Counted from the first letter of the stretch, positions 1-11,721 are shown. The stretch is DNA of 64,000 nt from Parelaphostrongylus tenuis (GCA_019055375.1 JAHQIW010000783.1:79801-143800); one strand, 5' to 3'. Notes: generated from the sequence alone by a model not told the origin. Made by a program: numbers and translations.

Positions 1-299
1 TTCTGCTTCATTTCATCCTATTTATCATAATAATATCCCCTCAACACTTCAAATCACCAAACAACTATCCATATTTTCATTGTTAGGCGTGATAATAAAG
101 ACTCCCGCGTCGTCGCCGCACACGCGGCATGCCGTATGAGCTAATAACAGCTCACATTGTTGCAACGTGTTGAAGTTTTGCATATCACTCAACATTATTG
201 GAAAATGAAATATCGTTAAGAAGAAAGACCATAACATCTTTCAAAGCGTAATATGACAACAGCATGGACCATGAAGAGGAGCAGACGGAATCCCTGTCA
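1..299. other. no recognisable feature
   Basis: AT-rich sequence with only short chance frames. I see no splice-flanked coding block, RNA gene or repeat shared with the rest of the window. Confidence 0.4.
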
Positions 300-870
300 C
301 ACTTTCCAAAGTATATCCCTTTGTGAACGATGAGGGCCACTTTGACCCTCAAATTTGCAGAGGTCCCTTTTCGCTGAACAAAACTTTTTATCTAGCATTT
401 GAGTAGTCATTCGAAAGCTTAAATCTCGAAGATTCCAATACTTTGCCTAGTTTTCGAAAAAGTCTTTTTATTACGCTGTAGTAACAAAAATAAAATATGT
501 TTCACAATGGGTCTGCCTCTTAATTGCTCAGCTAACGTCTGTGGATCACTTTTTACTAGACTAGTATAAACTCATTAGATAGCCCAAATTTTGGCGAATA
601 TGAAGCTCCGTTCTCGAAAAGAAAATTACGTTTCACATTCGGAATTTTCTTTGCACGTAGGAGTTGTATGCGAAAAAAAAGTACACAGACTTGAAGAGAA
701 AATCATGTTCTATCGAAGCGGTGCAAAGAGCCGAAAGAGCTTGCTCGAAACAAAGAGAAAATTTTCTGTTGAAGAACGAAAATTGAGCGTCACTGGCAAA
801 ATCTATCGATTTTGCTGCCCTCCGCAATGGGATATACACAATAGTAACTAGAACTATTCCATTCAATACT
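300..870 (+). repeat. dispersed non-coding repeat R1, copy 1
   Basis: This block aligns over most of its length with about 38,270-38,830 on the same strand. Shared pieces include 'gaattttctttgcacgtagg' and the stretch encoding the fortuitous 86-codon frame at 591-851. A signature near 408-430, 'cattcgaaagcttaaatctc', recurs in diverged form near 59,867, 60,380, 61,363, 61,680 and (inverted) 25,360, 37,700 and 63,400. The frame is not conserved between copies, which argues against a gene. The nature of the family is unknown; it may derive from a DNA transposon. Confidence 0.6.
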
Positions 871-1207
871 CAGTCCGCAAATCCACATAGAGACACTTTC
901 GTTCGGTTCTCTCCAGATTTACAGGGAGATTCGGCTTGACTATCGCTTCACGTTTCTCAAAGAGAAGACGAGGTCCTCAAGCAGCAGCCGACGCAACGCG
1001 CGTCGAAGTGTTCGAAGACCGTTGTGGAGGATCGGAAAAGCGAAGAAACGAACGAATGCTCCAAGAAGGACTGCATAGATACGATAATGCATCATGCAAA
1101 TGGAATAGTTCATGGTCACTGACACTCCCTGAAGGTGGGCGACTTCAGCGAGATGGTAGGCAACGTCATTCAGTACGCCCTCACTAATTTTCTCATTTCA
1201 TTCTCAA

Positions 1208-1265
1208 TGAGAAAAGAAAGAAAGAAAGAAAGAAAGAAAGAGGGAGAGAGAGAGAGAGAGAGAGA
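1208..1265. repeat. purine microsatellite (AAAG)n / (GA)n
   Basis: Simple tandem GAAA units run straight into GA dinucleotide units. Confidence 0.95.
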
Positions 1266-1417
1266 CGAGAGGAGAGGAGAGATAGTTGCACGTGCCCGGC
1301 AGATGTACGACGCACAGTCGTGTAGCGTAGATCCTGCAGGGAGAGCTGGTCCTGTGGTGACACGTTTCCAAACGAGACGCAGTTAGGCTGAGTTGTTGGT
1401 CATAATGATAAAGAATA

Positions 1418-1701
1418 AAGCTCTCGGCGCTTGATCAAACCCTGAGGGATGCGCCGTGCCTTCGTTCTCAATTTTCCTGATCTTCGATTGAGGCGATAGA
1501 ATGCATATCCGGCCTTTACAATGAATCGCGGTGATCTCCGCTGTATTGAGTCGCTGCTGTCTTTCCTCCCGGACAAGTCTCTGGGACCACTCTGGTACCA
1601 ATTCACTGACCCCGGTGGGATGGTGAGCTATGAGGGCGAGGTTGAACCATCGACCCTATGTGTATCGAAGAGTGCCTCTAACCACCGCGCCACATGCGCT
1701 C
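1418..1701 (-). mobile_element. tRNA-derived SINE, family A, copy 1
   Basis: On the minus strand a tRNA-like head (A-box region 'gtggcgcggtgg', B-box-like 'ggttcaacctc') is followed by a body with 'atcccaccggggtcagtgaa' and a tail ending 'ctcagggtttgatcaagcgc'. The same head-body-tail order is seen at 27,211, 31,676 and (minus) 59,763. A Pol III-transcribed SINE mobilised in trans by a LINE is the natural reading. Confidence 0.75.
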
Positions 1702-1908
1702 CTTGGACTTACGACATTTCTCAAAATTGATCTGAAACTGTGGGAAAGTCATAAACGGGTTCGACTTCAAGACCAGAAAGCGGCAGTTGCAAATATGGGG
1801 CATACACTCTATAAGATCATGTTACTTGAAGCAGCATTCTATCGCTTAGAAAGTCGGATTTCATCGAGAAGAGAACTTGTAATTCTCCAGGTTAAGACTT
1901 CATCATAG

Positions 1909-2207
1909 TAGATGTATCAAGGGAGTTCAAGACATACTATAGATTGAGATAGGTTGAGGTGGGGTTGGAAGGAGCTATTTAGTCTTACTTGGTATGCTTT
2001 TTATATGTGATTGAAGCTTGTAGTGGATGAGGCCGAAGCGATGAGGTTCAGTAAGGGGAATTTCCGCATGGAAGCTTGCCGGTAATTCCGCTCCAGATGT
2101 GCAATACTGAATTTAATTACGCATTTCTTGCTTGCGAAGCACAACCCTGCACATTGTGAAGACCTGTCAATGTCGTAAAACGACCATCTCATAAGATTAC
2201 CTTTCAA
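1909..2207. other. no recognisable feature
   Basis: Only short chance frames are visible here, with no repeat partner noticed in the window. Confidence 0.35.
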
Positions 2208-2295
2208 TTGACTGTGTTTCAAATCTCGCTTGAAAATTCAATTAAGTCTAATGGAACAATTCAAGCCTTTCTGAGGTTTGATACCAGTAGTAACT

Positions 2296-2338
2296 TACGT
2301 ACGTTTCGCCGGTGTTACCAGTATCATCGGAGCCACAT
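2296..2338 (-). ncRNA. degenerate hammerhead-like motif
   Basis: Minus strand: CCGATGA (rc of 2324-2330) replaces the CTGATGA core. A weak stem II follows, then GAAA (rc of 2304-2307) joined to the self-complementary CGTACG. The U-to-C change at core position 4 and the poorly paired stem II suggest it is inactive. Confidence 0.4.
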
Positions 2339-2869
2339 GCCCTGCGGATCACCGCTATTAACAGCAGAAGTGATCGCAAAGGATCAGTCCAGACAACGTG
2401 ATATATCACGTGATGTTACGGTCAGGACTGATTTTCACTTATAGCTTATGCGGCTATTGCGAAACCTATAACAACACCTTTCAATCGATTGTATCTGAAA
2501 CCATATATAATCTGGTAGCATATGTTGATCCTTTCAGTTTCAGCACTACCACTTGTCCGTTGCACGGTGCCTTTCGAATCAGTCAGTTCCGCGGGCCGAT
2601 ATCCCCTATATAGGGGAAATAACGTTGTAGACTCTGCTGCTCGTGGCTGGTGAAACGTAATGTAATACAATTTGTTTCGACTGCTTTTTATAGACCTCAC
2701 CCAAAACAATGTATAATTAGAGAAATCGAAATGTGTCTACAATCTCACTTAAAAATTTAATATGAACTGATAGAATGTTTCAAACATTTCTGAGATATAG
2801 TGCGCTAGTGGCTTCTCGCCTAAAGGTACGTACTGATCCATCTGTGGCAGTAGAGGTGAGTCGTAGGAC

Positions 2870-2912
2870 ATGTGGCTCCGATGAGGCGAACGAGACCACC
2901 GAAACGTACGTT
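2870..2912 (+). ncRNA. degenerate hammerhead-like motif
   Basis: CCGATGA at 2878-2884, GAAA at 2901-2904, then the self-complementary CGTACG. It has the same core change as its inverted mate at 2,296-2,338. Stem II keeps only a short GG/CC pairing, so activity is unlikely. Confidence 0.4.
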
Positions 2913-2920
2913 TAATGGGG

Positions 2921-5900
2921 CCCCGCTTAGCTCAGAAGCACACGATAGCAGCATCGCGAAATAACTAATGTTTAGCCTACGCTTGAATCTAAGCTGGCAT
3001 TCAAACTTTTAAACATATCGAACAACACTTGCTGAGTGGACGTTGACACTTCCTGGATCCGATTTTGATATCCATTATCGAAAGGAGTGCTTAGATCACG
3101 TGAGTTTGGCTGATACTCAGAGATTTTCGTCACCTGCTTATCCGCACGACTACAGCTTACGGCTTCAGACAATTGCATTTTCTCTCTCTCTTAAAACTCT
3201 CTTTTGCTGTTCCCTGCAAGGCATTACAGATCGGAGGAGGACTGTTGGCTTACGTGTCCCCTGAAAGCACTTAAACAAAAGGGCTGTTATGTTTATGTAT
3301 AACATTTTGCAAGTTTAGATTCATTTTGGTTTTCTTTCAAGATGCTAGCACTACACAGCTCAAAAGTGACTAAATATTGTTTGGAAATTGATTTTATCCT
3401 TCATGCAATGGAGTATCTTTTGTGTAAGTCTCTACCGCCCTCAACACTGAGGCACTAGTCGTAAGTTTCTAATACTCAGCAGAGGGATTTCGCAATCGTC
3501 AGATCACTGGACGCATTGCTCTCCCATTTCTCGTCCGCCCACTTCACCCACTTCTTAGTTTACACAAGTTTTTATTAATGTTCTATTATATAGACAACCA
3601 AGTTGCTTCTCCTAGAGAACTCATTCGCGTTTAACTAAGGGTTGGATAAGCTTCGTTACTGTTTGCATCTTTCCCAGTTCCAATTCAATCACTACTGCCC
3701 TTTCCCACACGAGGTAACGTGACTCTTCAAGGCGAACTTTTATATTTTTTACTCCAGTTGTAGATTTATTCTTTACTGTCCAGGCACCTTCAGGAGGAGA
3801 GGAGATGGCATGCATTAAATCATGTTTTGTTCAGTTGATTTTGAACAGATGTAAAGCCATCGCTTCCATCGACACAACTTCATGAAGCTGGTGGGATATT
3901 AGCGACAAATTTCGGTGCCTATATTTAGAGCGGCATATCTTAACTCAGAACAAGATTTATTGATCAAAGTAGTAATTGTTGGAAACCACTTTTTCAACGA
4001 GAAACACTTCATTTATACCGGTTGCTCAATATTTTCTACATCTCAAAGCGGTATTTCCGTTGACCGATACAGGATGCAACCGTTGAGATTTCGGTGTAAT
4101 TCTAAAATTCCTTCGACGTAGTTTTCCTTCGTAATTGTTCCAACCGAATTCAGGAAACAGTCACAAATTCGGCCTGTAACGAAGCACCGACTGATTCCTG
4201 GTACAAGCCTTCTTTTTAAATTGTGGCTTGAGAAAAAGCAGCAGTACTTGATGGTGTAGAACTACTTAGCCATTTTACCGATTACCACGGAGGATGCATT
4301 TATCGCTCAGCGAAACCGTTCACTTTGACATAGAGAACAGTAGATGAACGTCCGCATTCTCTTCAACCTCAAAGTCGATTTTGCCAAGAGAATTTTTTGA
4401 AGCACACGTTTGTGCATTCGTCATCATCTCCTTGGCACCATACCTCGTTGAGCCTTCGTGCTATCGGTCCGCATACGTCTAAGTTTGAATTCTTCCAAGT
4501 AGATTTGTCGAAATTACCGTTTCGACATCTGAAGTCTCATCATTGCATCTGACTTGCCTGGATTACAACGAATAAAAGTGCGTGCATTTGTCTTTGCAAT
4601 GATAATAAATGTACTTAATATAAATGATATTTGTTGCAGAATCCTGCAAGAACATATGGTCTTAGCTGGACATTAGTTTGTGACCAACCTAATATTCCAA
4701 AAAGGTGAAAGAGAACAATTTCGAGCGACGCATTCAGCAAAGCACCGTCGCAAGATCCACCCAACTCTTTTACTTTCTCATAACTACTCGCTCACACTTT
4801 TTTGAGTTCTTAGCATACCATGATACGTTTGCTATGTAAGAAAAGAGTCATTCAGTTCAATCTCGTACCCATTCTGCTATCGTGTCTCTCACTAACTTGG
4901 TTCCAACCCAGTTCACTCAAAGTACTGTTCTTTCCCAACATCGTTTACTTAGACATCGTCTTCGTTCTATTAGTTCCTATTCAAAGATGGTGATTACGTT
5001 GGCAAAACTGATAAATTTCATCAAGGTGTACGTTTTTCTCGTGAACTCGAACGAATACAAACGAACGAACCTTGGATCCTGAATACACGAAGAGCATTCT
5101 GCTAATCTTTACCAACACATCGGCTCCATTTTTTAACGTTAACTGCCGAAATGCATAGCTCCTGCTAAGAAAGGAATTATGCACGACACTGATGTGCTGT
5201 CCGTTCCGCCTATTGTCTGTCTTCTGCTAACTTTTTACTCCAGTTATTCTGAGTAAGATTAACATAACATTGGACAAAGTGCAGCCATATGAAAAGCATG
5301 GTTTAGGAAAGGTTTCACTATCAGGCAACAACTGCGTGATAAAGATACTCAGTGAAAAGGTGCAAGCATGCCAGAGACCGCCCTGTTTTGCCTCCATCAC
5401 ATGAAAGTTCTTGCTGAGTGTTTTACAAGATTCAAATCCAGGATCATCGATGAAGCGCATTTTGTTTCGAATTTTGCTTCTTGGACGAGATCCATACCTC
5501 TTCACGGTTCATAGACTTCTTACAAGAGTGGAATCTGCCTTTTCCCAACTTTTACCGATCATGAAGAAACGTTTGACGGCGTCGAAATTAATGCAGTCCT
5601 ATGAGTGGTCGTCGACCAATGAGACGACCTATCGTACGTACGACTGCTGGAGGAAGTGCACCTAGAAGAAATACGTTTTTCTATCGACTCCTCAACCTAC
5701 GCATGGGAGAAGGGGTTTAACTATGACACATTATATCACCAAAGCTATTTACTGTCGCACTGCAGCAGATAATAAAGTCATTTGATTGGAACGAAAAAAG
5801 CATACGTATTGATGACAAGTCATTGTCAAGTCGTTGTTGCGCTAATATCATCATGATCTTATCGAGGAGTAGCAGTGAAAGAAAGAGGATGCTCAGTGAA

Positions 5901-6781
5901 GACCGCTAAGAAGAAAAATTAGATTACGAATGGATAAGACCCAGTTCCTAGAAAATCTTTGACACAAAGTGAACAAGGTCAATGTCCTCTGATTTCGAAG
6001 ATCTCGTAGTCTTCTTTGAACATTTAGTGAAGATAGGGAGCATCATGAAAAAGGATCGAGATAGAAGAGGGAGAGTTGTGTGTGCCGGAATCGATGTTCT
6101 CATCTGAGTCACCGAACGACGAACGGTCGCGAAACTCTGAGCTCACATTTCAACGGAAGAGTCCTCCCAGCGCTCTGCTATGTGTGGGGATGTGCTGTGA
6201 TACATAACCACTTGAAGAAGTCTGCCCAACACCTATGGAGCGTTTAAACAACATTCTTGCGGAACTTCTTCAGCACTCAAAGCGCCTACCTGAACTGCGC
6301 GACTCAGATCTTCATATTCATCCTATTCTTGCGGTGAAGGAGACACATCAACAGCGAAACGGAGATGGTCGGTCACATAGTATGAAGAACGCGTGGAAAA
6401 TTGACGAAAAGAGAAGTGTAATGGACTCAAAGAGAATGCAAGAGTTTTCTTGGACAACCATGAAGCAAAATTTGGACCTGTTCATGACTGAATCCAACTA
6501 TCTGTTTTCGCAGATGACAGTAGGGTCACGAAATGGCCTTCGTGGACATCACTATGTTGGAGGCAAACCACCACCATAGATAATGCTTACCTGAAAGAAT
6601 AATGAGTTCAAACTATACTTATAACGGTAAACTAATGAAGGCGAGTCGTGCCGTGCAGGTATTCAAGTAAATAAGTATATAAAATGTACATCAAAAAATA
6701 TAATCGTTTTATAACGATGATAACATCAAAATGAATAGAGAGTTTGACAAGGCAATACGATTTCGCCCAAAATATCTAGTG
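2921..6781. other. no confident gene
   Basis: Several open frames of 60-115 codons occur (for example 5,411-5,665 and 6,235-6,579, both +). None shows a domain I recognise, a consistent intron-exon pattern or a related copy. The 114-codon frame at 6,235-6,579 lies just upstream of the possible Pao/BEL scrap and could be part of the same decayed element, but I cannot show it. Confidence 0.3.
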
Positions 6782-7080
6782 CCACTCTCCGAAATGTTAT
6801 TTGAACGTTAGGATGAGACAACGGAAGTTAAAATCAGTGATTGGCAAAAACTCGTTTTCCAAAACACCAAACATCAGCCAAGTAGAACGAATGTGGAGCG
6901 ATTTTGGGAATGCTTCTGGAAAGATCAGTACTCGGTTAAACCACATAAAATGATGTTCATGGGGCGCGATTTGCATCCGTGCGCCGTACTCATCGTCAGT
7001 GAAGAGTTATATCCGGATGAGCAAGTGACGCCTTTCAAAATCATTGAGTCACAGACAAACGACTCAGATCCAAAGCTGAG
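6782..7080 (+). pseudogene. possible Pao/BEL retrotransposon integrase C-terminal scrap
   Basis: The frame contains VERFWECFWKDQY followed by a segment ending in VLIVSEELYPDEQV. This recalls the W-x-x-W-x-x-Y-L and basic C-terminal region that follows the integrase core in Pao/BEL polyproteins. An in-frame stop lies upstream, and no protease, RT or integrase catalytic core is visible nearby, so at most this is a decayed tail. The assignment rests on motif memory alone; a chance frame is possible. Confidence 0.3.
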
Positions 7081-7879
7081 CAAGAGGACAAGCTGCCGGA
7101 GCTCCCAAGAGCACTGCAGATGTAATGAAGAGAAGAAAAGAACACCTTATATTTATTACCTTTGCGACTTCTCAGTTCCTTTCCTTTAACCTATGCATCA
7201 GAGCGTTTGTTACTGCGTATTCGGGTTTGAAATTCACTAAGCGTTCTTCAACCAGTACTTAAGAGAAGATCATTGCTCTTATAGAGCAATTTACAGATGC
7301 TAGATAGACTGGAGCACCTTGCAGGTGAGAAGAAGTATGGCGACCTCTCAGCTACGCCAACGATCAAAATATGACATCGTAACTTCCCGAAATGGCCGGA
7401 ATCAGGGAAGCATTGTAGTAATTTTTCTTAATGGCAAGTGATAGAAAGAACAATTAAGGATGTCATCCTCGGGTCTATTAAGCACCGAACATTAAGGCAA
7501 CCAACGCTAGAGGAAAATGTGATGCTCAACGAGTTTACAGAGCAAGCAGCAGCTACTATGTTCCTGTTGAAGATAAAGAAGGAGAGATGGGAACTTCATT
7601 GGCACGCGACTGATTGAGAACGAATCGACATTGATACGGCTGTAGCTGGCGCATGTGAATTATTTATGTCGATAGCTTAGTGGTTAACACACTTGAAGAC
7701 TAGTCTTATTTTGTCAGAAATTACGGACTTTACACGATTCTCATCGGAATCCAGTTTCTATTCTGAGAACTCGTGCGACACTGAAGGCAGTTGCTAACTG
7801 GTGGCTCGTGTCTGCGTCTCAGCGACGTCAACACCATTATTGAAGAATATGTGTAAAGCGCACTGTGACAATGCGAAAA

Positions 7880-8001
7880 ATGGCGGGAGCCAATGATCCA
7901 TGAATTTACGTATCTCTCGTGGCTGACCCGTGTGATAGCTTCGACATGGAGTAAGCCAACAGCTGAAATTCTCCGTGTGGGGTAGCGTTCGCGCGGCCCA
8001 T
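7880..8001 (+). pseudogene. 5'-truncated U1 snRNA pseudogene (left arm)
   Basis: The 3' two-thirds of U1 is recognisable: 'ggctgacccgtgtg', then the 'gtaagccaacagct' arm, a spoiled Sm site (GAAATTCTCC where functional copies have AAATTTTTGC), and the terminal stem 'gcgttcgcgcggccc'. The 5' end that pairs with 5' splice sites and the first stem-loop are missing or unrecognisable. Loss of both the 5' end and the Sm site makes it non-functional. Mirror copy at 21,747-21,868. Confidence 0.8.
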
Positions 8002-8350
8002 GCAAGTGCCTAATACTGAGAAGGACTATAAATGAACGGAGAAATGTTTGACAAACAACTTCGGCTATTAGGAGAACCATGGGCGTATACTCTGTTGCTC
8101 GGCTAGATTCCATTCTGAAGACATTCTGATGAGCGGCAACAGCAAAGAACTTAATTCTAAAGAGAAGGCAAGCAACGCTGACGGTAGAACTGGTAGGAGA
8201 ACAGGAAGTTGTTCGGCTAGTTTACATTGAGGATGTGATGTGGAACAATGAACTTAAACTCCGAAAACTTTCGCATATGCAAAGGTTTTGCGGAAAACAA
8301 GTCTCAGGATGGCCCGCTTATTGTCCAAGTCGATGAGAATAATGCATAAT

Positions 8351-8390
8351 CGATGACTCATTGTTAGTTGATGTGATCAAGGACAACCTT
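8351..8390. other. 32-bp arm-to-arm length difference
   Basis: The left arm has about 40 bases between shared 'aatgcataat' and 'gagagtatt'. The right arm (around 21,391-21,398) has 8. This is the largest difference between the arms and lies in their most divergent stretch. Confidence 0.85.
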
Positions 8391-9060
8391 GAGAGTATTA
8401 GAAACTGTCATTTCCAGAGCATATCATATATATAATCAAATGGAATGATGCTTACAAATGGGGCCACTAACACTTCTGAGAGCAATCATTGACTGATTCG
8501 CTGGTTGATGGCACAATTGTGAATTGGAGAAGTTATTATAAAGTCACCGGATTCATCAGTGTATTGCTGATGGTGTACGGAGGAATAAGAGATCAACTAG
8601 TGAAAATTGAGATGAGATTTCGTCCCTTTGAAGCTCCAAAGAAGCCCTGTTTCGTTGAGGAAAGAAGGAACTCTAAATACGTGCTCATAGCGCGAGATCG
8701 TCGTTCACAGATACGAAGGCGATTTATCCTGAAAATCCTAGCGACGAAAAATGGCCTTTGAATGTTTACAGTTCGATCGATTACACTTCTCAATTCAGCA
8801 TTCAGGAAGCGAAACATGGAAGATGATCAGAATTGACGGGAAGTACTTGAGGAGAATTGTGGAATCCATAAATTGGAAAACGTACGTTTTTCACGAAGGT
8901 ACACCAGACGATTAATACTTTACAAGGAGTAGTATGAAGAAAGAGAAAACATCTTTCGACTATGCTGTTCCGTATCATATCAATAAGTCGCTGACCCGCA
9001 GTTGATCACCAACGTCAACCAACTTGCATTTGATGGAGTAGCGAGACGCTTCGGCGGCTG

Positions 9061-9145
9061 TGATGTCTGCGTCTCGCCTAATGTGACCGAGGAATTACGA
9101 ACCCGCGGAGAATACGACGCGGCAATCTGTGCGCTGCCGGCCACC
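9061..9145 (+). promoter_or_regulatory. conserved upstream region of U1 copy 1 (candidate PSE)
   Basis: Two blocks are retained upstream of all three U1 copies although flanking bases differ. They lie at -95 to -66 ('gatgtctgcgtctcgcct') and at -55 to -11 (including 'gagaatacgacgcggcaa' and 'ccggccacc'). snRNA genes of animals use a proximal sequence element near -60, so the second block is the likely core promoter. No TATA box is needed for U1. The PSE identity is inferred from position and conservation. Confidence 0.55.
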
Positions 9146-9155
9146 GATGCCTCAT

Positions 9156-9316
9156 AAACTTACCTGGCTGGGGGGCTCTCGCGATCAAGAAGGCGGGACC
9201 CCCATGGTGAGGCCCACACATTGCACTTTCGTGAGGGCTGACCCGTGTGGCTGCTTCGAGTTGAAGTAAGCCAACAGCTAAATTTTTGCGTGTGGGGCTG
9301 CGTTCGCGCGGCCCTG
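9156..9316 (+). ncRNA. U1 snRNA gene, left arm copy 1
   Basis: 161-nt RNA that, as the U1 snRNP, recognises pre-mRNA 5' splice sites. The 5' end AAACTTACCTGG is the canonical splice-site-pairing end. Stem-loop I presents AUCAAGAAG (nt 29-37), the U1-70K-type loop. Stem-loop II presents AUUGCAC (nt 65-71), the U1A-type loop. A paired stem III follows. The Sm site AUUUUUG is at nt 127-133 and the terminal stem-loop carries GCGUUCGCGC. Length is close to the human 164 nt. Every functional landmark is intact. It lies 75 bp before the RT fragment at 9,390 and is mirrored at 20,465-20,625. Confidence 0.95.
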
Positions 9317-9389
9317 ACAAGTTGTGAGGATAGGTGGTTGAGTAGTGGCCAGAAAGTGTTGATGCATTATCCGGTGGAGTGAAAATCTC

Positions 9390-10345
9390 AAATTCAGGTG
9401 ATGATCATCAAAACAAGAAAAGTCTGGGTCATATCGAAAACTCTGTTCCAATTCATCGATGTATTACCTGCTCTCGGAAACTCTTCACTCTGCCTTTGTC
9501 ACCAGCAGGACTGACAAGAATTAATCGAAGGACACTCGTGAATGTGAAGTACGTCCCTTAACGGTTATTTCATATCGAAAGGATGATAGAAATCACTGGG
9601 AGTGCATAAAATATCTTTGTTTTATTTTTATCGACGTAGCAAAGGACTTCAACTATGTCGCCTTTGAGACAAACGCGTTCATGAAAACTCTGCACTAGCA
9701 GGCTATCCAAGTTAAAGCACTAGATCGCTCATGATTAGAATAATGATTTCACAAGAAAAGTGTGTGACTTTTTGGTGAAGAAACTCATACCAATATAAAG
9801 AAGATACTAAGCATGAAATAAACTTTTCAAGTTGAGTGCTTCGTCGACAGATCAATACCATTTTGCCATGATTTCTCACATTAGCCCTCGCGAACGTCAT
9901 GCAAAGTCAAAAGTTGAACAACTTGGATACTTAGATGACCCGTCGTTTTCACGACTACTGAGGGCACCATCAAGCTCTTCATTCGTTTCTCCTCTGCGCA
10001 ATCGTCGTTCATAGCGGTCATCTGCTACGCACATGGTGACGTTTGCGAGACACATTTCGTAAATTAAAATTCTTTCCGATCTCCGAATACAGAATGCACA
10101 CGTAAGATTTTCCCTCGCCGTATCATACAGTCGGATGCTGTGGATAGCAAATTTGCTGAACCGGGACGAAAACGGCATACGCATTAATGCCAAATTTCTG
10201 CCTGATTTTCATTTTGTTGATGAAATATTCATCTTCTCAAGATATCTCAGCAAAACAAACGAAGTTCAGTGGACTCAACTAAATGGGAAAAAGCGTTGGA
10301 CTTGCAAGATAGGAAATAAAGTCAGTTCTTGAAGAACTTATGGCA
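9390..10345 (+). pseudogene. decayed RTE-like non-LTR retrotransposon RT fragment (left arm)
   Basis: Broken frames follow the order of the reverse transcriptase fingers and palm: FIDVAKDFNYVAFETNAFM near 9,618-9,690 (the FIDLxKAFD-type motif), GTIKLFIRFS near 9,960, HGDVCETHFVN near 10,030 (the RQGDxxSPxLF-type position), and DENGIRINAKFL...FVDE near 10,160-10,223, where FVDE occupies the place of the catalytic YADD box. Frameshifts, stops and the altered catalytic box show it is dead. It faces a second, inverted RT fragment ending near 10,355. Mirror at about 19,436-20,391 (-). Confidence 0.75.
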
Positions 10346-10354
10346 TCAAAGTAA

Positions 10355-10960
10355 ACAACTTCAAAGCGGCGACTTACTTCAATCAAAGAGATCAGCTCGC
10401 ACTTATACAAATCGTACTCGAAGATTGAAACGAATTTAAAGTAACGAAAAGCGTCTCGCCAAAGCTGCCATGTTCAGAGCAGATGTCCACCATGGACGGC
10501 AACTAAGCAAATGAGAGACGAATGAAGGGCTTGATTGTGTCCTTACTAGTTGTGAATACGTATGTCAGTATACAAGTTGTATAATTGAAGATATTGCGTA
10601 ATATCTGACTATCTAGAGTTTCGACGAATACATTAACCTCGATAATGTCAAAAGCCTTTTCTAGATCGCTGAAAGTGAAACAAAGAAATCTCATGAGATC
10701 TCAGTGATTCTTATGATCATGTCGGTATGGCATCCATATTGAATCCCGTCAAAGGTCGTACTTCAACTCCATGAGTGTCAGTTTTTTCTCGGTTCTAGTA
10801 GTGCTAGACAGAGCGAAGAGTTATTGTACCACACACAGAACGTCGATGAACTCGAAGACAGTTGCTGATATGGTTTAGACTTATCCTGTGTTACTGATTT
10901 TCACCTGAATGGAATCTTTTTACGCCGGCGGGTAACGTACCAACACTATTCACTCGTACC
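10355..10960 (-). pseudogene. second decayed RTE-like RT fragment, inverted (left arm)
   Basis: The minus strand reads DLEKAFDIIEVNVFVETL near 10,685-10,620, then TIKPFIRLSF and HGSFGETLFVTLNSF. These line up with the same motifs in the plus-strand fragment at 9,390-10,345. The two are therefore diverged inverted copies meeting near 10,350, and each is followed outward by a U1 copy pointing away from the junction in antisense. No catalytic YADD segment remains. Mirror at about 18,821-19,426 (+). Confidence 0.75.
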
Positions 10961-10988
10961 CCGACCACCTACCTATCTCACGGCTTGT

Positions 10989-11148
10989 CAGGCTCATGCG
11001 AACGCAAGCCCACACTAAAAAATTTAGCAGTTGGGTTACTTTTACTCGAAGCAGTCACACGGGTTAGGTCACACTAAAGCGCAATGAGTAAGCCTTACTC
11101 TTCGGCCCCCTCCTTCTTAATTGTGGAAGCCCCCAACCAGGTAAGTTT
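10989..11148 (-). pseudogene. diverged U1 snRNA copy (left arm)
   Basis: The minus strand begins AAACTTACCTGG, so the splice-site-pairing end is perfect. The rest has drifted: loop I is ACAATTAAGAAG instead of AUCAAGAAG, loop II is ATTGCGC instead of AUUGCAC, the Sm region is AAATTTTTTAG, and the terminal stem reads GCGTTCGCATGAG. These changes hit both protein-binding loops and the Sm G, so a pseudogene is most likely. A divergent variant U1 cannot be excluded because overall length (160 nt) is kept. Mirror at 18,633-18,792. Confidence 0.8.
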
Positions 11149-11640
11149 ATGAGTCGTCGGTGGCCGGCTGCGCATGTATTGTCATATATCTATTTTTCTA
11201 AATTATCAGCAAGTCAAAATCGCTCCCAATTCCAGTCCATTGATGCTCTGAAGAATCTTTTATTTTCTGGAGAAAAAGAAGAACAACAATTCGATTTTTA
11301 AAATTAATGAATGTCTACTCATAAAATGAGAACGCCATCCAGATATATGGAGTCGATTTTTTGAAAGCTTGTGTTTCGACTACCTCACCCCACCCCCTCC
11401 CTCATTTTAGTATTTTGAGAGCGAAACATGGAAAATGAGCATAAATTCATGGAAAACACTTGCGGGATAATGTGATTTTCGTAAAATGGAGAACGTAGAT
11501 CTTTTACAATGTCCAAGGAGACGAAGTCGACCTATTCCAGGGATAATTTGTTCATTTAAAGTTTTACTGTGTAGTCGAAATAATACTCTAGAAGATAGTT
11601 CGGTTTAGGCGAATTTCAGCTGAGCCTTCCTTAATCATAT
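11149..11640. other. unassigned arm sequence
   Basis: No RNA gene, coding block or repeat partner other than the mirror arm was seen here. A one-base arm difference lies near 11,531. Confidence 0.4.
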
Positions 11641-11721
11641 CGGTAAGCCGCTGATTATCATTATGATTAGCAACAACAACCAACTTGCATTCAATGGAGT
11701 AGCGATATGCTTCGACAGGTG

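Larger units (their letters stand above)
2208..2920. mobile_element. inverted-ended element with hammerhead-like cores
   Basis: The two ends resemble each other in inverted-mosaic fashion ('cctttctgaggtttgatacc' at left, 'catttctgagatatagtgcg' at right). Each end bears a block that reads, in opposite directions, CCGATGA...GAAACGTACGT. A related element with better-preserved cores lies at about 46,000-46,330. No protein was recognised inside. It resembles a non-autonomous element of the Penelope/retrozyme type, but that assignment is inferred only from the ribozyme-like motif. Confidence 0.45.

Noticed and set aside
8127..8153. CTGATGAG at 8,127 as a hammerhead core
   Set aside because: No GAAA box at the right distance and no stem II/III pairing; it is a chance octamer.
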